The notes under the pieces: model-generated
Seen by the model: the letters and a program-made list of their open reading frames with translations, nothing else
Databases searched by the model: none
What the model was told of the DNA's origin: nothing
Part shown: in pieces, positions 10,523 to 22,273 of the stretch
Layout: every line of letters starts with the position of its first letter
Position numbering within the stretch: the stretch's first letter is position 1
Program-made: the position numbers and the translations under genes
Source of the DNA: Nitrosomonadaceae bacterium
GTDB lineage: Bacteria > Pseudomonadota > Gammaproteobacteria > Burkholderiales > Nitrosomonadaceae
DNA length: 64,000 bases
Direction of reading: 5' to 3'
NCBI GenBank assembly: GCA_002721545.1
Contig: PBKR01000032.1
Location: 1-64,000, forward strand

Positions 10523-11122
10523 TTATTTTATGTTGCTAAGTTCTTTAACATTATTTGAGCTAGCTTCTTTTGCTTTAGTATCTTTATTTTTAGCCGCTGT
10601 TGATTCCTTCTTTTTAGGAGATAAAACCATTACTATTTGTCTCCCTTCCATCCTAGGCCATTGCTCAACCATTGCATATTCTTCTAGGTCATCTCTTACC
10701 CGCTCCAACAGACGCATACCAAATTCTTGATGCGCCATTTCACGTCCACGAAAACGAAGTGTTACCTTAGCCTTATCCCCATCAACCAGAAAATTAATTA
10801 AGTTACGAAGCTTAATATTATAATCACCATCATCAGTATTCGGACGAAATTTTACTTCTTTGATCTGAACTTGTTTTTGTTTAAGCTTGGCTTCATGTTT
10901 TTTCTTACTTTCTTGATAACGAAATTTACCATAATCCATTAAACGACATACTGGAGGCTTAGCAGTAGGGGCAATTTCCACAAGGTCTATTTCTGCTTCA
11001 TCAGCCATAGATACAGCAACCCCCAGAGCGACAATTCCTATCTGTTCCCCTTCCACACCAATTAACCGCACCTCTGGCGCATTAATCTCATGATTGATAC
11101 GTGCCTCTTTTTCCTGAGCTAT
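10523..11122 (-). CDS. infC: Translation initiation factor IF-3 (rare start codon)
   Basis: Binds the 30S subunit and checks start-codon selection. The conserved N terminus ([19 protein letters not shown]) lies upstream of the first GTG in frame (11071), so that GTG cannot be the real start. Between the upstream in-frame stop and this region the only plausible initiators are ATA (11120-11122), preceded 7 nt away by GGGG, and ATT (11135-11137). A non-canonical start is the rule for infC and permits autoregulation by IF3. I chose ATA, giving 199 aa; ATT would give 204. The core includes [10 protein letters not shown] and the C-domain [14 protein letters not shown]. It starts 27 nt after the thrS stop codon. 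Confidence 0.93.
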   Translation of the reverse strand: MAQEKEARINHEINAPEVRLIGVEGEQIGIVALGVAVSMADEAEIDLVEIAPTAKPPVCRLMDYGKFRYQESKKKHEAKLKQKQVQIKEVKFRPNTDDGDYNIKLRNLINFLVDGDKAKVTLRFRGREMAHQEFGMRLLERVRDDLEEYAMVEQWPRMEGRQIVMVLSPKKKESTAAKNKDTKAKEASSNNVKELSNIK

Positions 11123-11149
11123 AGTAGTTCCCCGAATTTGTTAAATAAA

Positions 11150-13066
11150 TTAAACTGAGCTTACCTTTTTAGATATCTCTAATTTAAGACGATCAATCAG
11201 CACTTGAAGAGACATTTGACCAAGATCAGAACCAGACCGGGTTCGTACTGAAACCGTTTGTGCTGCAACTTCCTTTTCACCCACAATAATCTGATAAGGC
11301 AATTTCTGCAGACTATGCTCTCTTATTTTAAAGGGTATCTTTTCATTTCTCAAGTCTATATGCACTCGAATACCACTATGCTTCAATTCATCTGTTATTT
11401 CTTTTGCATAATTTGCCTGCTTTTCAGAAATATTAAGGACAACTACCTGATAGGGAGAAAGCCACAAAGGCAAAGATCCAGCATGGTTCTCAATAAGAAT
11501 ACCAATAAAACGCTCCAATGACCCTAAAATTGCACGATGCAACATTACAGGTGTTTGACGAGAATTATCTTCTGCAACAAATTCTGCTCCTAGTCTTTTA
11601 GGCATAGAGAAGTCAAGCTGTAAAGTACCGCATTGCCACATCCTCCCAATACTATCTTTTAAAGAAAAATCAATTTTAGGCCCATAAAAAGCACCTTCCC
11701 CTTCTTCAAGGTCCCAATCAAGATTCTTATTGTTTAATGCCATTTCAAGTGCATTCTCAGCCTCATCCCACTGCTCCTCAGTACCAACTCTCATATGTGG
11801 ACGTGTTGACAATTTTACAAAAACTTCATTGAAACCAAAGTCCGTATAAACTTTCTGCAATAGATCAATAAAGCTTACTACCTCATCTTGTATTTGAGCA
11901 GCAGTACAAAAAATATGTGCATCATCTTGAGTAAATGCCCTTACTCGCATAAGACCATGCAGTGCACCTGAAGGCTCGTTACGATGACACGAACCAAATT
12001 CTGTTAATCGTAATGGTAAATCACGGTAACTCTTTAATCCCTGATTAAATACCTGAACATGACCTGGGCAATTCATTGGTTTAATCGCAAAATTACGCTC
12101 TTCTGAATGCGTAGTAAACATATTTTCACGAAAATTTTCCCAATGGCCAGAGTGTTCCCATAGAGACTTATCAAGCACTTGAGGTGTCCGAATTTCTTGA
12201 TAAGAATTTTCTTTAAGTATTTTCCGCATATACTGCTCTACCTGCTGCCAGATGCTCCATCCATTAGGATGCCAAAACACCATACCGGGAGATTCCTCCT
12301 GGATATGAAATAAATTCAACTTCTTACCAAGCTTACGGTGATCTCTTTTCTCGGCCTGCTCCAGACGATGAAGGTATGCATCTTGATCTTCTTTTTTGAT
12401 CCAGGCTGTACCGTAAATTCTTTGTAGCATCTCATTTTGAGAATCTCCACGCCAGTAAGCACCAGCCACTTTCATTAATTTAAAAACTTTAAGCCTAGAA
12501 GTTACTGGAACATGTGGACCACGGCAGAGATCAGTAAAATTTCCCTGAGAATAAAGTGATAATTTCTCATCACCTGGAATATCTTCAATAATTTGCGCTT
12601 TATAATGCTCATTCTGACTTTTAAAGAAATTAATCGCCTCAGATCTATCCAGAGTTTTACGCTCAATTTGTAAACCACTTTTACTAATCTCGGACATACG
12701 TTTCTCAATTTCCTGCAAGTCATCTACTGTAAAAGGGCGCTTATAAGAAAAATCGTAGTAAAACCCATCCTCAATTATCGGCCCGATTGTTACCTGAGCA
12801 TCCGGAAATAATTCTTTTACTGCATGCGCTAATAAATGTGCACTAGAATGGCGAATAATTTCTAAGCCCTCTGCATCTTTCTCAGTCACGATAGATAGAT
12901 CACTATCATCTTTAATAAGGTTAGATGTATCTACTAACTTACCATTTATTTTACCTGCTATCGCTGCACGTGCTAACCCGGAACCAATTGATTCAGCAAC
13001 TTCCATTACTGTCACAGGCTGATCAAATTGACGCTCAGAACCATCCGGTAAACGAACAACTAACAC
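11150..13066 (-). CDS. thrS: Threonine--tRNA ligase
   Basis: Class II synthetase of 638 aa, full length. It has an N-terminal TGS domain (about 1-60), an editing domain with [10 protein letters not shown] (about 73-82) and CRGPHVP (about 182), a catalytic core with NCPGHVQVF and [18 protein letters not shown], and a C-terminal anticodon-binding domain (about 540-638). The start is GTG at 13066, with AAGGAA a few nt upstream and an extended -10 promoter about 35 nt upstream. It heads the thrS-infC-rpmI-rplT operon. Confidence 0.97.
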   Translation of the reverse strand: MLVVRLPDGSERQFDQPVTVMEVAESIGSGLARAAIAGKINGKLVDTSNLIKDDSDLSIVTEKDAEGLEIIRHSSAHLLAHAVKELFPDAQVTIGPIIEDGFYYDFSYKRPFTVDDLQEIEKRMSEISKSGLQIERKTLDRSEAINFFKSQNEHYKAQIIEDIPGDEKLSLYSQGNFTDLCRGPHVPVTSRLKVFKLMKVAGAYWRGDSQNEMLQRIYGTAWIKKEDQDAYLHRLEQAEKRDHRKLGKKLNLFHIQEESPGMVFWHPNGWSIWQQVEQYMRKILKENSYQEIRTPQVLDKSLWEHSGHWENFRENMFTTHSEERNFAIKPMNCPGHVQVFNQGLKSYRDLPLRLTEFGSCHRNEPSGALHGLMRVRAFTQDDAHIFCTAAQIQDEVVSFIDLLQKVYTDFGFNEVFVKLSTRPHMRVGTEEQWDEAENALEMALNNKNLDWDLEEGEGAFYGPKIDFSLKDSIGRMWQCGTLQLDFSMPKRLGAEFVAEDNSRQTPVMLHRAILGSLERFIGILIENHAGSLPLWLSPYQVVVLNISEKQANYAKEITDELKHSGIRVHIDLRNEKIPFKIREHSLQKLPYQIIVGEKEVAAQTVSVRTRSGSDLGQMSLQVLIDRLKLEISKKVSSV

Positions 13067-13097
13067 AATTTATTCCTTAGAAAAAGAAGTAGAGAAA

Positions 13098-13106
13098 ATT
13101 ATACCA
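13098..13106 (-). promoter_or_regulatory. Extended -10 promoter of the thrS-infC operon
   Basis: On the minus strand TGG is joined directly to TATAAT (13098-13103), an extended -10 element. The predicted start site near 13091 leaves a leader of about 25 nt that still contains the thrS ribosome site. The -35 region is poor, as expected for extended -10 promoters. This is a motif-based prediction. Confidence 0.5.
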
Positions 13107-13207
13107 GCGAATGTAATTTAAGATACGGATCTTAAGAAAATTACTCAATTTTAAATTAGTATAAATATATAGAATCGCTATTTATTGATATGAATAGAAC
13201 ACTAATA

Positions 13208-14572
13208 TTAATTCTCTAGTCTTATTTCTTTTCTTAAAATTTTGGAAATATACTCAGCCCAATGCTCTACCTTCTGTTTTGATTCTCCCTCTACCATTAC
13301 CCGTACAAGTAGCTCTGTACCAGATGTCCTTATTAAAACACGGCCCTTTTTCCCAAGGTCATTCTCGGCCTTTATCTGAGCTGCCTGAACTGATTTAATG
13401 GCATGAAAATCGAATCCTTTTGTTATTTTTATATTGATAAGATGTTGCGGATAAAGTACAACATCATGCAAAAGTTCTGCCAGCGTTTTATTGTCGTCCT
13501 TCATTGCATGCAACACCTGTAATGCCGAAATGATCCCATCACCTGTACTATGTTTATCAAGACAGATTATGTGGCCAGACCCCTCTCCTCCTAACTCCCA
13601 TCCTTTTTTTTGTAATAATGACAACACATACCTATCTCCAACTTTAGCACGAGCAAACGGAATATTTAATTTTTTAAAACAACTTTCTATAGCAAGGTTA
13701 GTCATCAAAGTACCTACCACTCCGCCATTTAACAAATTTTTATTTTGACGGTGTTTAGCTATGATGCAAACCAACTGATCGCCATCATATAGCCAACCTT
13801 TATTATCGGCCATAATTAAACGATCTCCGTCCCCATCAAGTGCAATACCGATATCAGCCTTATATTGTTTAACAGCTTGCTGTATTGTTTTAGCATGCGT
13901 GGCACCGCATTCTTGATTAATATTCAACCCATCAGGCTTAGCCCCAATAAGAATTACATCTGCTCCTAATTCATGAAATACATGACCAGCAATATGATAA
14001 GCTGCCCCATGGGCACAATCAACAACAATACGCATGCCATGCAAGTCAAGATGATTTGGGAAAGTACTCTTACAAAATTCTATATAGCGTCCAGGTGCAT
14101 CATTGACTCTCCTCGCTTTACCAAGAAGGGCAGATGGCATAGATATTAACGGCGCACTTAAACCCGCCTCAATACTTCTTTCAGCCTGATCAGATAATTT
14201 ATTTCCCAAAGAAGAAAAAAACTTTATGCCATTATCTTCAGATGTATTATGAGATGCTGAGATTACAATTCCAGCTTGAAGTCTCAACGCACGGGTTAGG
14301 TAGGCAACACCCGGGGTAGGCATAGGGCCAGTTAATAACACATCAACTCCCGCAGCAGATAATCCTGTTTCTAACGCTGCCTCTAGCATATATCCTGATA
14401 TACGGGTATCTTTTCCTATTAATACTGCAGGGCGTTCATTCTTAGATAGTGATCTGTTAGAAGCAAATGCTTTTCCTGCAGAATATCCTAAATGTATGAA
14501 TAACTCTGGCGTAATAGGATCTTCTCCTACTCGCCCGCGTATACCATCAGTACCGAAAGAAAATTGTTGCAC
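13208..14572 (-). CDS. glmM: Phosphoglucosamine mutase
   Basis: Interconverts glucosamine-6-phosphate and glucosamine-1-phosphate for UDP-GlcNAc, and so for peptidoglycan and LPS synthesis. At 454 aa it has the usual length. The phosphoserine loop ISASHN (active Ser at about 107), the metal loop DGDGDR (about 245-250), the sugar-binding loop GGEGSGH and the C-terminal phosphate-binding RTSGTE are all present. The start is GTG at 14572, directly at FGTDGIRG, with no clear Shine-Dalgarno. It follows folP by 68 nt, the common folP-glmM pairing. Confidence 0.97.
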   Translation of the reverse strand: MQQFSFGTDGIRGRVGEDPITPELFIHLGYSAGKAFASNRSLSKNERPAVLIGKDTRISGYMLEAALETGLSAAGVDVLLTGPMPTPGVAYLTRALRLQAGIVISASHNTSEDNGIKFFSSLGNKLSDQAERSIEAGLSAPLISMPSALLGKARRVNDAPGRYIEFCKSTFPNHLDLHGMRIVVDCAHGAAYHIAGHVFHELGADVILIGAKPDGLNINQECGATHAKTIQQAVKQYKADIGIALDGDGDRLIMADNKGWLYDGDQLVCIIAKHRQNKNLLNGGVVGTLMTNLAIESCFKKLNIPFARAKVGDRYVLSLLQKKGWELGGEGSGHIICLDKHSTGDGIISALQVLHAMKDDNKTLAELLHDVVLYPQHLINIKITKGFDFHAIKSVQAAQIKAENDLGKKGRVLIRTSGTELLVRVMVEGESKQKVEHWAEYISKILRKEIRLEN

Positions 14573-14640
14573 TATAATTATCCATTAATAATTATAAACA
14601 TAAAACTTACCAACTAACCCTTACCTTATCATTTTTACAT

Positions 14641-15468
14641 CTAACTAGTTACAGAGTTATAAACCTTCAGAGCATCTTTTGTTGCTTTAACATCATGTAC
14701 GCGTAAAATTCTAGCACCATTCACTGCAGCCATTAAAGCAGCTGCAATACTGGGATACACTAGATCCCCCTTTTTATTCCCTGTGATCTCTTTCAACATA
14801 GACTTACGCGATAACCCTGCCATAATAGGCACACTCAGATCTATAAATTGATCAAGATATCGTAGCAATTTAAGGTTATGCTCTAGAGTTTTACCAAACC
14901 CAAATCCAGGATCTATTACTATCCGATCTGGCGCTATTCCTGCAGCTTTCACTACATCTATACGTTGCTGTAAAAAATATTTTATTTCTGCAATCACATC
15001 CTTATATTGAGGATCTGATTGCATATATTTTGGCCTCCCTTGCATATGCATTAAACAAATTGTCACATCGCTATCTGCTACCACTTCAAGTGCCCCAGGC
15101 GATTGCAGAGCATTAATATCGTTAATCATATTCGCACCAGCTTTTATCGTTTCAAGCATTACCTCAGGTTTAGAGGTGTCAACTGAAATCGGAATATCCA
15201 CATTTGCCAAAGCTTGTACCACAGGAAGAACACGACGTAATTCTTCTTCACTGCTAACAGGAATGCTACCAGGTCGAGTTGACTCACCACCAATATCGAG
15301 AATATCAACCCCTTCTCTAATTAATCGTTCAGCTTGAAGCACAGCATCATTGGTAGATGCATACAGACCACCATCAGAAAAAGAATCTGGTGTTACGTTC
15401 ACTATCCCCATTACAACAGGTCTGCTATAAGAAGAAAGTTCTATATTTTTTCGCAATGGAGGAACCAA
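14641..15468 (-). CDS. folP: Dihydropteroate synthase
   Basis: Condenses p-aminobenzoate with hydroxymethyl-dihydropterin pyrophosphate in folate synthesis; target of sulfonamides. At 275 aa, with NVTPDSFSDGG (about 24-34), DIGGESTRPGS and the C-terminal RVHDV motif. The frame opens with TTG at 15468 and a second TTG four codons in; neither has a good Shine-Dalgarno, so the exact start is uncertain. A stem-loop lies immediately upstream. It lies between ftsH and glmM, as in many proteobacteria. Confidence 0.95.
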   Translation of the reverse strand: MVPPLRKNIELSSYSRPVVMGIVNVTPDSFSDGGLYASTNDAVLQAERLIREGVDILDIGGESTRPGSIPVSSEEELRRVLPVVQALANVDIPISVDTSKPEVMLETIKAGANMINDINALQSPGALEVVADSDVTICLMHMQGRPKYMQSDPQYKDVIAEIKYFLQQRIDVVKAAGIAPDRIVIDPGFGFGKTLEHNLKLLRYLDQFIDLSVPIMAGLSRKSMLKEITGNKKGDLVYPSIAAALMAAVNGARILRVHDVKATKDALKVYNSVTS

Positions 15469-15476
15469 GATTAGGC

Positions 15477-15520
15477 TTAGGTAGTATAAAATTTATAATC
15501 CTATACTACCCTAATTTTTT
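15477..15520 (+). terminator. Terminator-like hairpin on the strand opposite folP
   Basis: Read on the plus strand, TTAGGTAGTATA (15477-15488) pairs with TATACTACCCTAA (15502-15514, one bulged base), followed at once by TTTTTTCTTTC. This has the form of an intrinsic terminator pointing away from folP, though no plus-strand gene precedes it. On the minus strand the same bases form a hairpin just upstream of the folP start. Its role is unknown. Confidence 0.4.
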
Positions 15521-15605
15521 CTTTCTAATTATTGATGAAGGTCTATATTAATAGACAATCTCTATAACAGGACAGCAATTTCACATGCCTCTTACTTCAC
15601 ACTTA

Positions 15606-17537
15606 TTATGCTTCCGGCGCAGGAGCCGAAGGAGCATCAGGAGACTTAGGAGATTTAGTGTCGGTAGTAGCTTCTGCAGGTGATCCAGGTGGCGCTGAAT
15701 CATCTTTTGGCGGAACCGGGGAGGATTGAGCTGGTTTTGGTGGACGAGGATCACGACCATTCATAATATCCTGAATTTGTTCTGAATTTATGGTTTCCCA
15801 CTCCAACAAAGCTTTAGCCATAACCTCTATTTTGTCTTTATTCTCTTCAATTAATTTACGAGCAAGAGCATACTGTTGATCTATTATACGACGAATTTCT
15901 TTATCCACATTCTTCATCGTAGCTTCACTCATATTATTATTAGAAATCATAGGATTATAAGCTTCTCCTTGGTTATCCCCATATATCATTGGACCTAGCG
16001 ATTCAGACATACCCCATTGAGTTACCATATTCCTAGCCATCTGTGTAGCACGCTCAAAATCGTTAGATGCACCTGTAGTCATCTGGTTCATAAATACTTC
16101 TTCGGCAATACGTCCACCAAATAGTACAGCTATAGTCTGAAGTATTTCTTCACGATCCATGCTAAAACGATCTTCAACAGGCAGTTGCATTGTTACACCC
16201 AATGCACGACCCCTTGGAATAATAGTGACTTTATGTACAGGATCAGTTTTATCCAAAAGCTCTGCTACCACGGCATGTCCAGATTCATGATAAGCGGTAT
16301 TACGCTTTTCTTGTTCTGGCATTATCATTGTACGTCGCTCAACACCCATAAATATTTTATCTTTAGCTTTTTCAAAATCATCCATATCTACAAGGCGTTT
16401 GTTCGCACGTGCTGCAAATAGAGCTGCTTCATTTACTAAATTTGCTAAATCAGCACCAGACATTCCAGGGGTACCTCGCGCAATAATATCTGCCTTAACA
16501 TCAGGAGAAATTGGCACTTTTCGCATATGAACATGAAGAATTTGCTCACGTCCACGTATATCAGGAAGTGGAACCGTTACTTGTCTATCAAACCGACCAG
16601 GACGCAATAATGCCTCATCAAGAACATCCGCTCGATTAGTTGCTGCTATAACAATGACACCATCTGTACCCACAAAGCCATCCATTTCAACTAATAGTGC
16701 ATTTAAAGTTTGCTCTCTTTCATCGTTCCCACCGCCCATTCCTGTGCCGCGCTTACGACCTACTGCATCAATTTCATCTATAAAAATTATACAAGGAGAA
16801 CTTTTTTTAGCCTGCTCAAACATATCCCGTACCCTTGCTGCACCTACACCAACAAACATTTCAACAAAATCTGATCCTGAGATAGTGAAAAAAGGAACCT
16901 TTGCTTCACCAGCAACTGCACGTGCCAAAAGGGTTTTACCTGTGCCAGGACTACCAACCATCAATACGCCACGTGGGATATGGCCACCAAGTTTCTGAAA
17001 TTTACTTGGGTCGCGTAAAAAATCAACTAACTCTGACACCTCTTCTTTAGCTTCTTCACAGCCTGCTACATCGGAAAACGTTATATCATTATTATTCTCA
17101 TCTAACATACGGGCCTTACTCTTACCAAATGAGAAGGCCCCACCCCCTTTCCCACCACCCTGCATTTGACGCATGAAGAAAATCCAAACAGCTATTAACA
17201 ACAACATTGGGAACCATGATACAAAGATATTCATCAATACTGACGGCTCTTCATCAGGCTTAGCTTCAACAACTACACCTGCATTTAGCAAATCACTTAC
17301 CAACCAAGGGTCAGAGGGAGAGTAGCTAGTAAATCTTCTACCATCTGCTTTGATACCTTTTAACGTACGCCCCTCAATAATCACCTTAGATATTCTTCCA
17401 CGTTTCACCTCGTCGATGAACTGAGAATATTCCATTGGCGCCTGTGTAGTTTGACGCGTACTAAATTGATTAAACACTGTCATCAATACCAGCGCAATAA
17501 CGAGCCAAATAACCATGTTTTTAATGAGATTGTTCAA
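15606..17537 (-). CDS. ftsH: ATP-dependent zinc metalloprotease FtsH
   Basis: Membrane-anchored AAA+ protease that degrades misfolded membrane proteins and regulators; in E. coli it controls LpxC and sigma-32. At 643 aa it has two N-terminal membrane segments (about 8-25 and 103-122), Walker A GSPGTGKT (195-202), Walker B IIFIDEID (about 250-257), the second region of homology and the zinc site HESGH (417-421). The last 45 residues are a Pro/Ser/Ala-rich tail, probably disordered and longer than in E. coli. It lies downstream of rlmE, the conserved pair. Confidence 0.98.
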   Translation of the reverse strand: MNNLIKNMVIWLVIALVLMTVFNQFSTRQTTQAPMEYSQFIDEVKRGRISKVIIEGRTLKGIKADGRRFTSYSPSDPWLVSDLLNAGVVVEAKPDEEPSVLMNIFVSWFPMLLLIAVWIFFMRQMQGGGKGGGAFSFGKSKARMLDENNNDITFSDVAGCEEAKEEVSELVDFLRDPSKFQKLGGHIPRGVLMVGSPGTGKTLLARAVAGEAKVPFFTISGSDFVEMFVGVGAARVRDMFEQAKKSSPCIIFIDEIDAVGRKRGTGMGGGNDEREQTLNALLVEMDGFVGTDGVIVIAATNRADVLDEALLRPGRFDRQVTVPLPDIRGREQILHVHMRKVPISPDVKADIIARGTPGMSGADLANLVNEAALFAARANKRLVDMDDFEKAKDKIFMGVERRTMIMPEQEKRNTAYHESGHAVVAELLDKTDPVHKVTIIPRGRALGVTMQLPVEDRFSMDREEILQTIAVLFGGRIAEEVFMNQMTTGASNDFERATQMARNMVTQWGMSESLGPMIYGDNQGEAYNPMISNNNMSEATMKNVDKEIRRIIDQQYALARKLIEENKDKIEVMAKALLEWETINSEQIQDIMNGRDPRPPKPAQSSPVPPKDDSAPPGSPAEATTDTKSPKSPDAPSAPAPEA

Positions 17538-17712
17538 GATAGCTCCTTAGGTTTCCTCGTAAAAATTCTTAATATCCTATTTTAAACCCATTTCTGGATT
17601 TAAAACAGATAGGGCATTAATTAGAAATAAATTTCATTGTGTCAAAATGAATAATTTTTATAATTAGCAATAAACACCCATAATTCCCCTAAACTAATAT
17701 AGTAATAAATAA

Positions 17713-18345
17713 TTACAGAATTTTCCTATATTTTTTTAATCCCAGTATATATATTTCATTACTACGATCACGTGATGCCTTTGGTTTTCTTGTTATTACC
17801 AATTTAAATGACATACGCATGACCCTCATAAACTCCTCAAAACCAGAACCTTGAAATACTTTGACTAAAAAATTACCATCAGAGTTCAATTGTTCCATTG
17901 AAAATTCTAAGGCTAACTCAGCTAAATATATGGAACGCGCTTGATCGCTTATTGCGACACCTGTCATATTGGGAGCCATATCAGAAATAACAAGATCAAC
18001 CTGCCTTTCTCCAATATTTTCTTTTAACTTAACTAGAACAGATTCTTCTTCAAAGCCGCCCTGTATAAATGTAACACCAGGAATAGGGACCATTTCCAAC
18101 ACATCAAGTGAAAATACACTACCATTTTGTCCCACTTTATTAGCTGCCACCTGAGACCAACTACCAGGTGTTGCACCTAAATCTACTACCGTCATTCCAG
18201 ATTTTAATAAATTATTACGCTCAGAAATCTCTATCAGTTTATAAGCAGCACGTGATCGGTAACCTTCTATCTTAGCTTTCTTTACATAAAAATCATTTAC
18301 GTGATCTTTCATCCAAGTATTACTAGATCTCGTATTCTTCATCAA
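17713..18345 (-). CDS. rlmE: 23S rRNA (uridine-2'-O)-methyltransferase RlmE
   Basis: Methylates U2552 in the A-loop of 23S rRNA late in 50S assembly; a heat-shock protein in E. coli (FtsJ/RrmJ). At 210 aa, with YRSRAAYKL (catalytic Lys region), the SAM motif VVDLGATPGSWSQ, SDMAPNMTG, FLVKVFQGSG and the C-terminal SNEIYILG, which together supply the K-D-K-E tetrad. It lies 175 nt upstream of ftsH and 43 nt downstream of greA. The yhbY gene often found beside it is absent here. Confidence 0.96.
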   Translation of the reverse strand: MMKNTRSSNTWMKDHVNDFYVKKAKIEGYRSRAAYKLIEISERNNLLKSGMTVVDLGATPGSWSQVAANKVGQNGSVFSLDVLEMVPIPGVTFIQGGFEEESVLVKLKENIGERQVDLVISDMAPNMTGVAISDQARSIYLAELALEFSMEQLNSDGNFLVKVFQGSGFEEFMRVMRMSFKLVITRKPKASRDRSNEIYILGLKKYRKIL

Positions 18346-18388
18346 AAAATTTTGAATTTTTTATAATAAGTAATAATATTTTATAACT

Positions 18389-18865
18389 CTATATATATTT
18401 TACATTGAGAATCTCATATTCTCTTGTACCACCTGGAGCAATAACTTCTACTATGTCACCTTGATACTTACCAATTAATGCCCGAGAGATAGGTGAGCTT
18501 ACAGAAATCTTACCTTGCTTAATATCAGCCTCATCATCACCAACTATCTGATATGTAACAATTTTATCATTATCCACATCCTCAAGATCAATCGTTGCCC
18601 CAAATACACAAGCACCATCAGCATCTAATTGTGCTGGATTGATAATTTGCGCATTAGAAAGCATATTCTCTAATTCGGAAATACGCCCCTCAACAAATCC
18701 TTGTTTCTCCTTAGCAGCATCATATTCTGCATTTTCTGAAAGATCACCATGTGAACGAGCTTCAGCAATAGCAGCAATAACTGCCGGGCGCTGCACTGTT
18801 TTCATTTCTTGCAATTCAATACGTAATTTTTCTGCCCCAACCTCAGTTAATGGAATTGTGCTCAT
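18389..18865 (-). CDS. greA: Transcription elongation factor GreA
   Basis: Rescues backtracked RNA polymerase by stimulating transcript cleavage in the secondary channel. At 158 aa it has an N-terminal antiparallel coiled coil (about 1-75) with the acidic tip segment [13 protein letters not shown], and a C-terminal FKBP-like domain (about 80-158, with the [14 protein letters not shown] segment). It lies between carB and rlmE, the usual order carA-carB-greA. Start ATG. Confidence 0.97.
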   Translation of the reverse strand: MSTIPLTEVGAEKLRIELQEMKTVQRPAVIAAIAEARSHGDLSENAEYDAAKEKQGFVEGRISELENMLSNAQIINPAQLDADGACVFGATIDLEDVDNDKIVTYQIVGDDEADIKQGKISVSSPISRALIGKYQGDIVEVIAPGGTREYEILNVKYI

Positions 18866-18983
18866 AGAATCTAGTCTCTTTAGTTATTTTCTATATTTTA
18901 ATTACTATTCTAATATATGATTTTATCAAACTCTGATTTCTTAAAATTGCAGACAGTATAATTTCAGTACACAATTATAAATA

Positions 18984-21900
18984 TTAATGAATTAACTCAA
19001 ATTCAATTGATTTATGCAAAGCATGCAAATCATAAACCTGTAATTCTTTTATGTCAGCCATACTAATACATGCAGCACGCGCACCTGCTAATGTAGTAAA
19101 GTAAGTTACTCTTGCTTGCAGTACGGCATGACGAATAGAATATGAATCCTGCACTGCGCTCCGCTTCTCTCCTACCGTATTAAGAATTAAACATATTTCC
19201 CCATTCTTAATCATATCAACAATATGAGGACGCCCTTCTGTAACTTTATTTACTGAAACAACTTCAAGCCCTGCTTTAGATAAAGCAGACGCAGTACCTC
19301 TTGTAGCATAAAGGGTGAACCCTAGTTCTGCAAGTTTACGAGCAATTTCTACTGCAGGAATTCTATCTGATTTACGTACACTGATAAAAACTTTTCCTTC
19401 TGTTGGTAATTTCACTCCAGCTGCTAATTGAGATTTTACAAACGCCTCAGCAAAAGTACGTCCGACTCCCATTACCTCACCAGTAGATTTCATTTCCGGG
19501 CCAAGGATCGTGTCAACACCAGGGAATTTAATAAATGGAAAAACAGCCTCCTTAACAGAATAATAAGAAGGGATGATTTCATCACCTAGACCCTGTTGAG
19601 AAAGGGATTTTCCTACCATACAACGAGCAGCAATTTTCGCTAGCTGTAAACCTGTAGCTTTAGACACAAAAGGTACAGTCCGTGATGCCCTTGGGTTCAC
19701 TTCAAGCACATATACAATATCACCTTGAATAGCAAATTGTACGTTCATTAGGCCTACCACCTGTAGAGCTCTAGCCATAGATATAGTTTGTCTATTTAAT
19801 TCTTTTTTCATCGTAGATGAAAGGCTAAACGGGGGCAATGAACAAGCCGAATCTCCTGAATGTACCCCAGCCTGTTCAATGTGCTCCATAACACCACCTA
19901 TTAATACATTTTCACCATCACAAATAGCATCCACATCTACTTCAATTGCATTATTAAGGAAATAATCCAATAAAACTGGTGAATCGTGTGACACTTTAAC
20001 CGCCTCACGCATGTATCGTTCAAGATCTATCCTCTCATGAATTATCTCCATAGCACGCCCGCCCAATACGTAACTTGGACGTACTACCAATGGGTAACCA
20101 ATCTCATCAGCAGCGGTTAAGGCAGCAGTATAATCACGTGCAGTACGATTTACTGGTTGTTTTAATCCAAGTTGGCGCAATAGATTTTGGAACCGCTCTC
20201 GATCCTCTGCACAATCTATCATATCTGGACTAGTACCAATAATTGGCACCCCATTCTGCTCAAGATCACGCGCTAATTTTAATGGTGTTTGACCACCATA
20301 ATGAACAATTACTCCAAAAGGTTTTTCTAGCGCTACAATTTCAAGTACGTCTTCCAAAGTTAATGGCTCAAAATATAACCGATCAGAAGTATCGTAATCA
20401 GTAGAAACTGTTTCTGGATTACAATTTACCATAATAGTCTCAAAGCCATCCTCACGTAGAGCTAATGCAGCATGAACACAACAATAGTCAAATTCAATAC
20501 CTTGACCAATTCGGTTTGGCCCCCCACCTAATACAATTATTTTTTTTCTATCAGTAGGTGATGCTTCACATTCCTCTTCATAAGTTGAGTACATATAAGC
20601 GGTATGAGTTGAAAATTCTGCTGCACATGTATCTACCCGTTTATATACAGGACGTATATTGTAACGATGTCGTTCAGCACGTACCAAAGCTTGTTCAGTA
20701 TTCATTAGCTTCGCTAGGCGCTTATCAGAAAAGCCACTACGCTTTAATTTTAGCAATACACTGGAATCAATTTCTCCAACCAATTTGCCAGTTAACGCTG
20801 CCTCTTGTTTAACCAAATCTTCTATTTGTACCAAGAACCATAAATCAATTTTTGTTAATGCATGAATTTCTTCGAGATCCATTCCACAACGGAATGCGTC
20901 AGCTATATACCAAATACGCTCTGGTCCAGGATCACCAAGCTCAGTTTCAATAATTTCAATATCAGTTGTTTTTTCTCCTAAGCCATCAGAACCAGTTTCA
21001 AGACCTCTAAGAGCTTTCTGAAATGATTCCTGAAAAGTCCGACCGATAGCCATAACCTCTCCAACTGATTTCATTTGTGTTGTTAGTCGATCATTAGCTT
21101 GTGGAAATTTTTCAAAAGCAAAACGTGGAATCTTGGTAACAACATAATCAAGAGTCGGCTCAAATGAAACAGGCGTCATTTTGTTAGTAATCTCATTCCT
21201 AAGCTCATCTAGTGTGTAGCCTATCGCAAGCTTAGATGCTATTTTAGCAATAGGAAATCCAGTTGCCTTTGATGCTAAAGCAGAAGAGCGCGAAACTCTT
21301 GGGTTCATCTCAATTACAAGCATACGACCATCTTCAGGGTTAATCGCAAATTGTACATTTGATCCCCCCGTTTCCACGCCAATCTCTCTCAATACTGAGA
21401 TTGAGGCATTACGCATAATTTGATATTCCTTATCTGTAAGGGTCTGCGCCGGAGCAACTGTTATAGAGTCACCCGTATGGACTCCCATAGGATCGATATT
21501 TTCTATAGCACATACAATAATACAATTGTCCAAATTATCTCGTACCACTTCCATTTCAAACTCTTTCCAGCCAATTACTGATTCCTCTATCAATAGCTCT
21601 TTAGTTGGAGAAGCTTCTAACCCATTCTCACAAATACTAAGAAATTCTTCCTTATTGTAGGCAATGCCCCCTCCACTACCACCCATAGTAAAGGAAGGAC
21701 GGACTATAGTTGGGTAACCAACCATTGCTTGCACCTGTAATGCTTCTTCAAGGCTATGAGCAATTGCAGAACGCGCAGAATTTAAATTAATATTCTTCAT
21801 AGCCTTTTTAAATTTCTCACGATCTTCTGCTTTATCAATAGCCTCACGTGATGCACCAATCAATTCCACATTGTATTTTTTTAATACTCCATGTTTAGCT

Positions 21901-22205
21901 AAATCTAAAGCACAATTCAGTGCGGTTTGCCCTCCCATTGTGGGAAGTAATGCATCAGGACATTCCTTAACAATTATTTTTTCTACTGCCCTCCATGTAA
22001 TCGTCTCTATGTATGTAGAATCTGCCATCTCTGGATCGGTCATTATTGTAGCCGGATTAGAATTAACTAAAATTACCCGATAGCCCTCCTCACGGAGGGC
22101 TTTACATGCCTGTGCACCAGAGTAATCAAATTCACAAGCCTGACCAATAATAATCGGCCCTGCCCCAATAATAAGAATAGAATTAATATCTGTGCGTTTA
22201 GGCAT
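18984..22205 (-). CDS. carB: Carbamoyl-phosphate synthase large subunit
   Basis: Makes carbamoyl phosphate from bicarbonate, ATP and ammonia supplied by CarA, for arginine and pyrimidines. At 1073 aa it has the full two-half architecture: two ATP-grasp units (about 1-400 and 550-935, each opening with a [10 protein letters not shown]-type loop), an oligomerisation domain between, and a C-terminal allosteric MGS domain (about 936-1073, [11 protein letters not shown] onward). Metal and ATP residues look intact. It lies 68 nt downstream of carA. Start ATG. Confidence 0.98.
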   Translation of the reverse strand: MPKRTDINSILIIGAGPIIIGQACEFDYSGAQACKALREEGYRVILVNSNPATIMTDPEMADSTYIETITWRAVEKIIVKECPDALLPTMGGQTALNCALDLAKHGVLKKYNVELIGASREAIDKAEDREKFKKAMKNINLNSARSAIAHSLEEALQVQAMVGYPTIVRPSFTMGGSGGGIAYNKEEFLSICENGLEASPTKELLIEESVIGWKEFEMEVVRDNLDNCIIVCAIENIDPMGVHTGDSITVAPAQTLTDKEYQIMRNASISVLREIGVETGGSNVQFAINPEDGRMLVIEMNPRVSRSSALASKATGFPIAKIASKLAIGYTLDELRNEITNKMTPVSFEPTLDYVVTKIPRFAFEKFPQANDRLTTQMKSVGEVMAIGRTFQESFQKALRGLETGSDGLGEKTTDIEIIETELGDPGPERIWYIADAFRCGMDLEEIHALTKIDLWFLVQIEDLVKQEAALTGKLVGEIDSSVLLKLKRSGFSDKRLAKLMNTEQALVRAERHRYNIRPVYKRVDTCAAEFSTHTAYMYSTYEEECEASPTDRKKIIVLGGGPNRIGQGIEFDYCCVHAALALREDGFETIMVNCNPETVSTDYDTSDRLYFEPLTLEDVLEIVALEKPFGVIVHYGGQTPLKLARDLEQNGVPIIGTSPDMIDCAEDRERFQNLLRQLGLKQPVNRTARDYTAALTAADEIGYPLVVRPSYVLGGRAMEIIHERIDLERYMREAVKVSHDSPVLLDYFLNNAIEVDVDAICDGENVLIGGVMEHIEQAGVHSGDSACSLPPFSLSSTMKKELNRQTISMARALQVVGLMNVQFAIQGDIVYVLEVNPRASRTVPFVSKATGLQLAKIAARCMVGKSLSQQGLGDEIIPSYYSVKEAVFPFIKFPGVDTILGPEMKSTGEVMGVGRTFAEAFVKSQLAAGVKLPTEGKVFISVRKSDRIPAVEIARKLAELGFTLYATRGTASALSKAGLEVVSVNKVTEGRPHIVDMIKNGEICLILNTVGEKRSAVQDSYSIRHAVLQARVTYFTTLAGARAACISMADIKELQVYDLHALHKSIEFELIH

Positions 22206-22273
22206 ATTTTTTAACTACAATCTTGTAAAACCATGAAATTGTCCTATAGATACTTTTTATGCATACCCAAATA

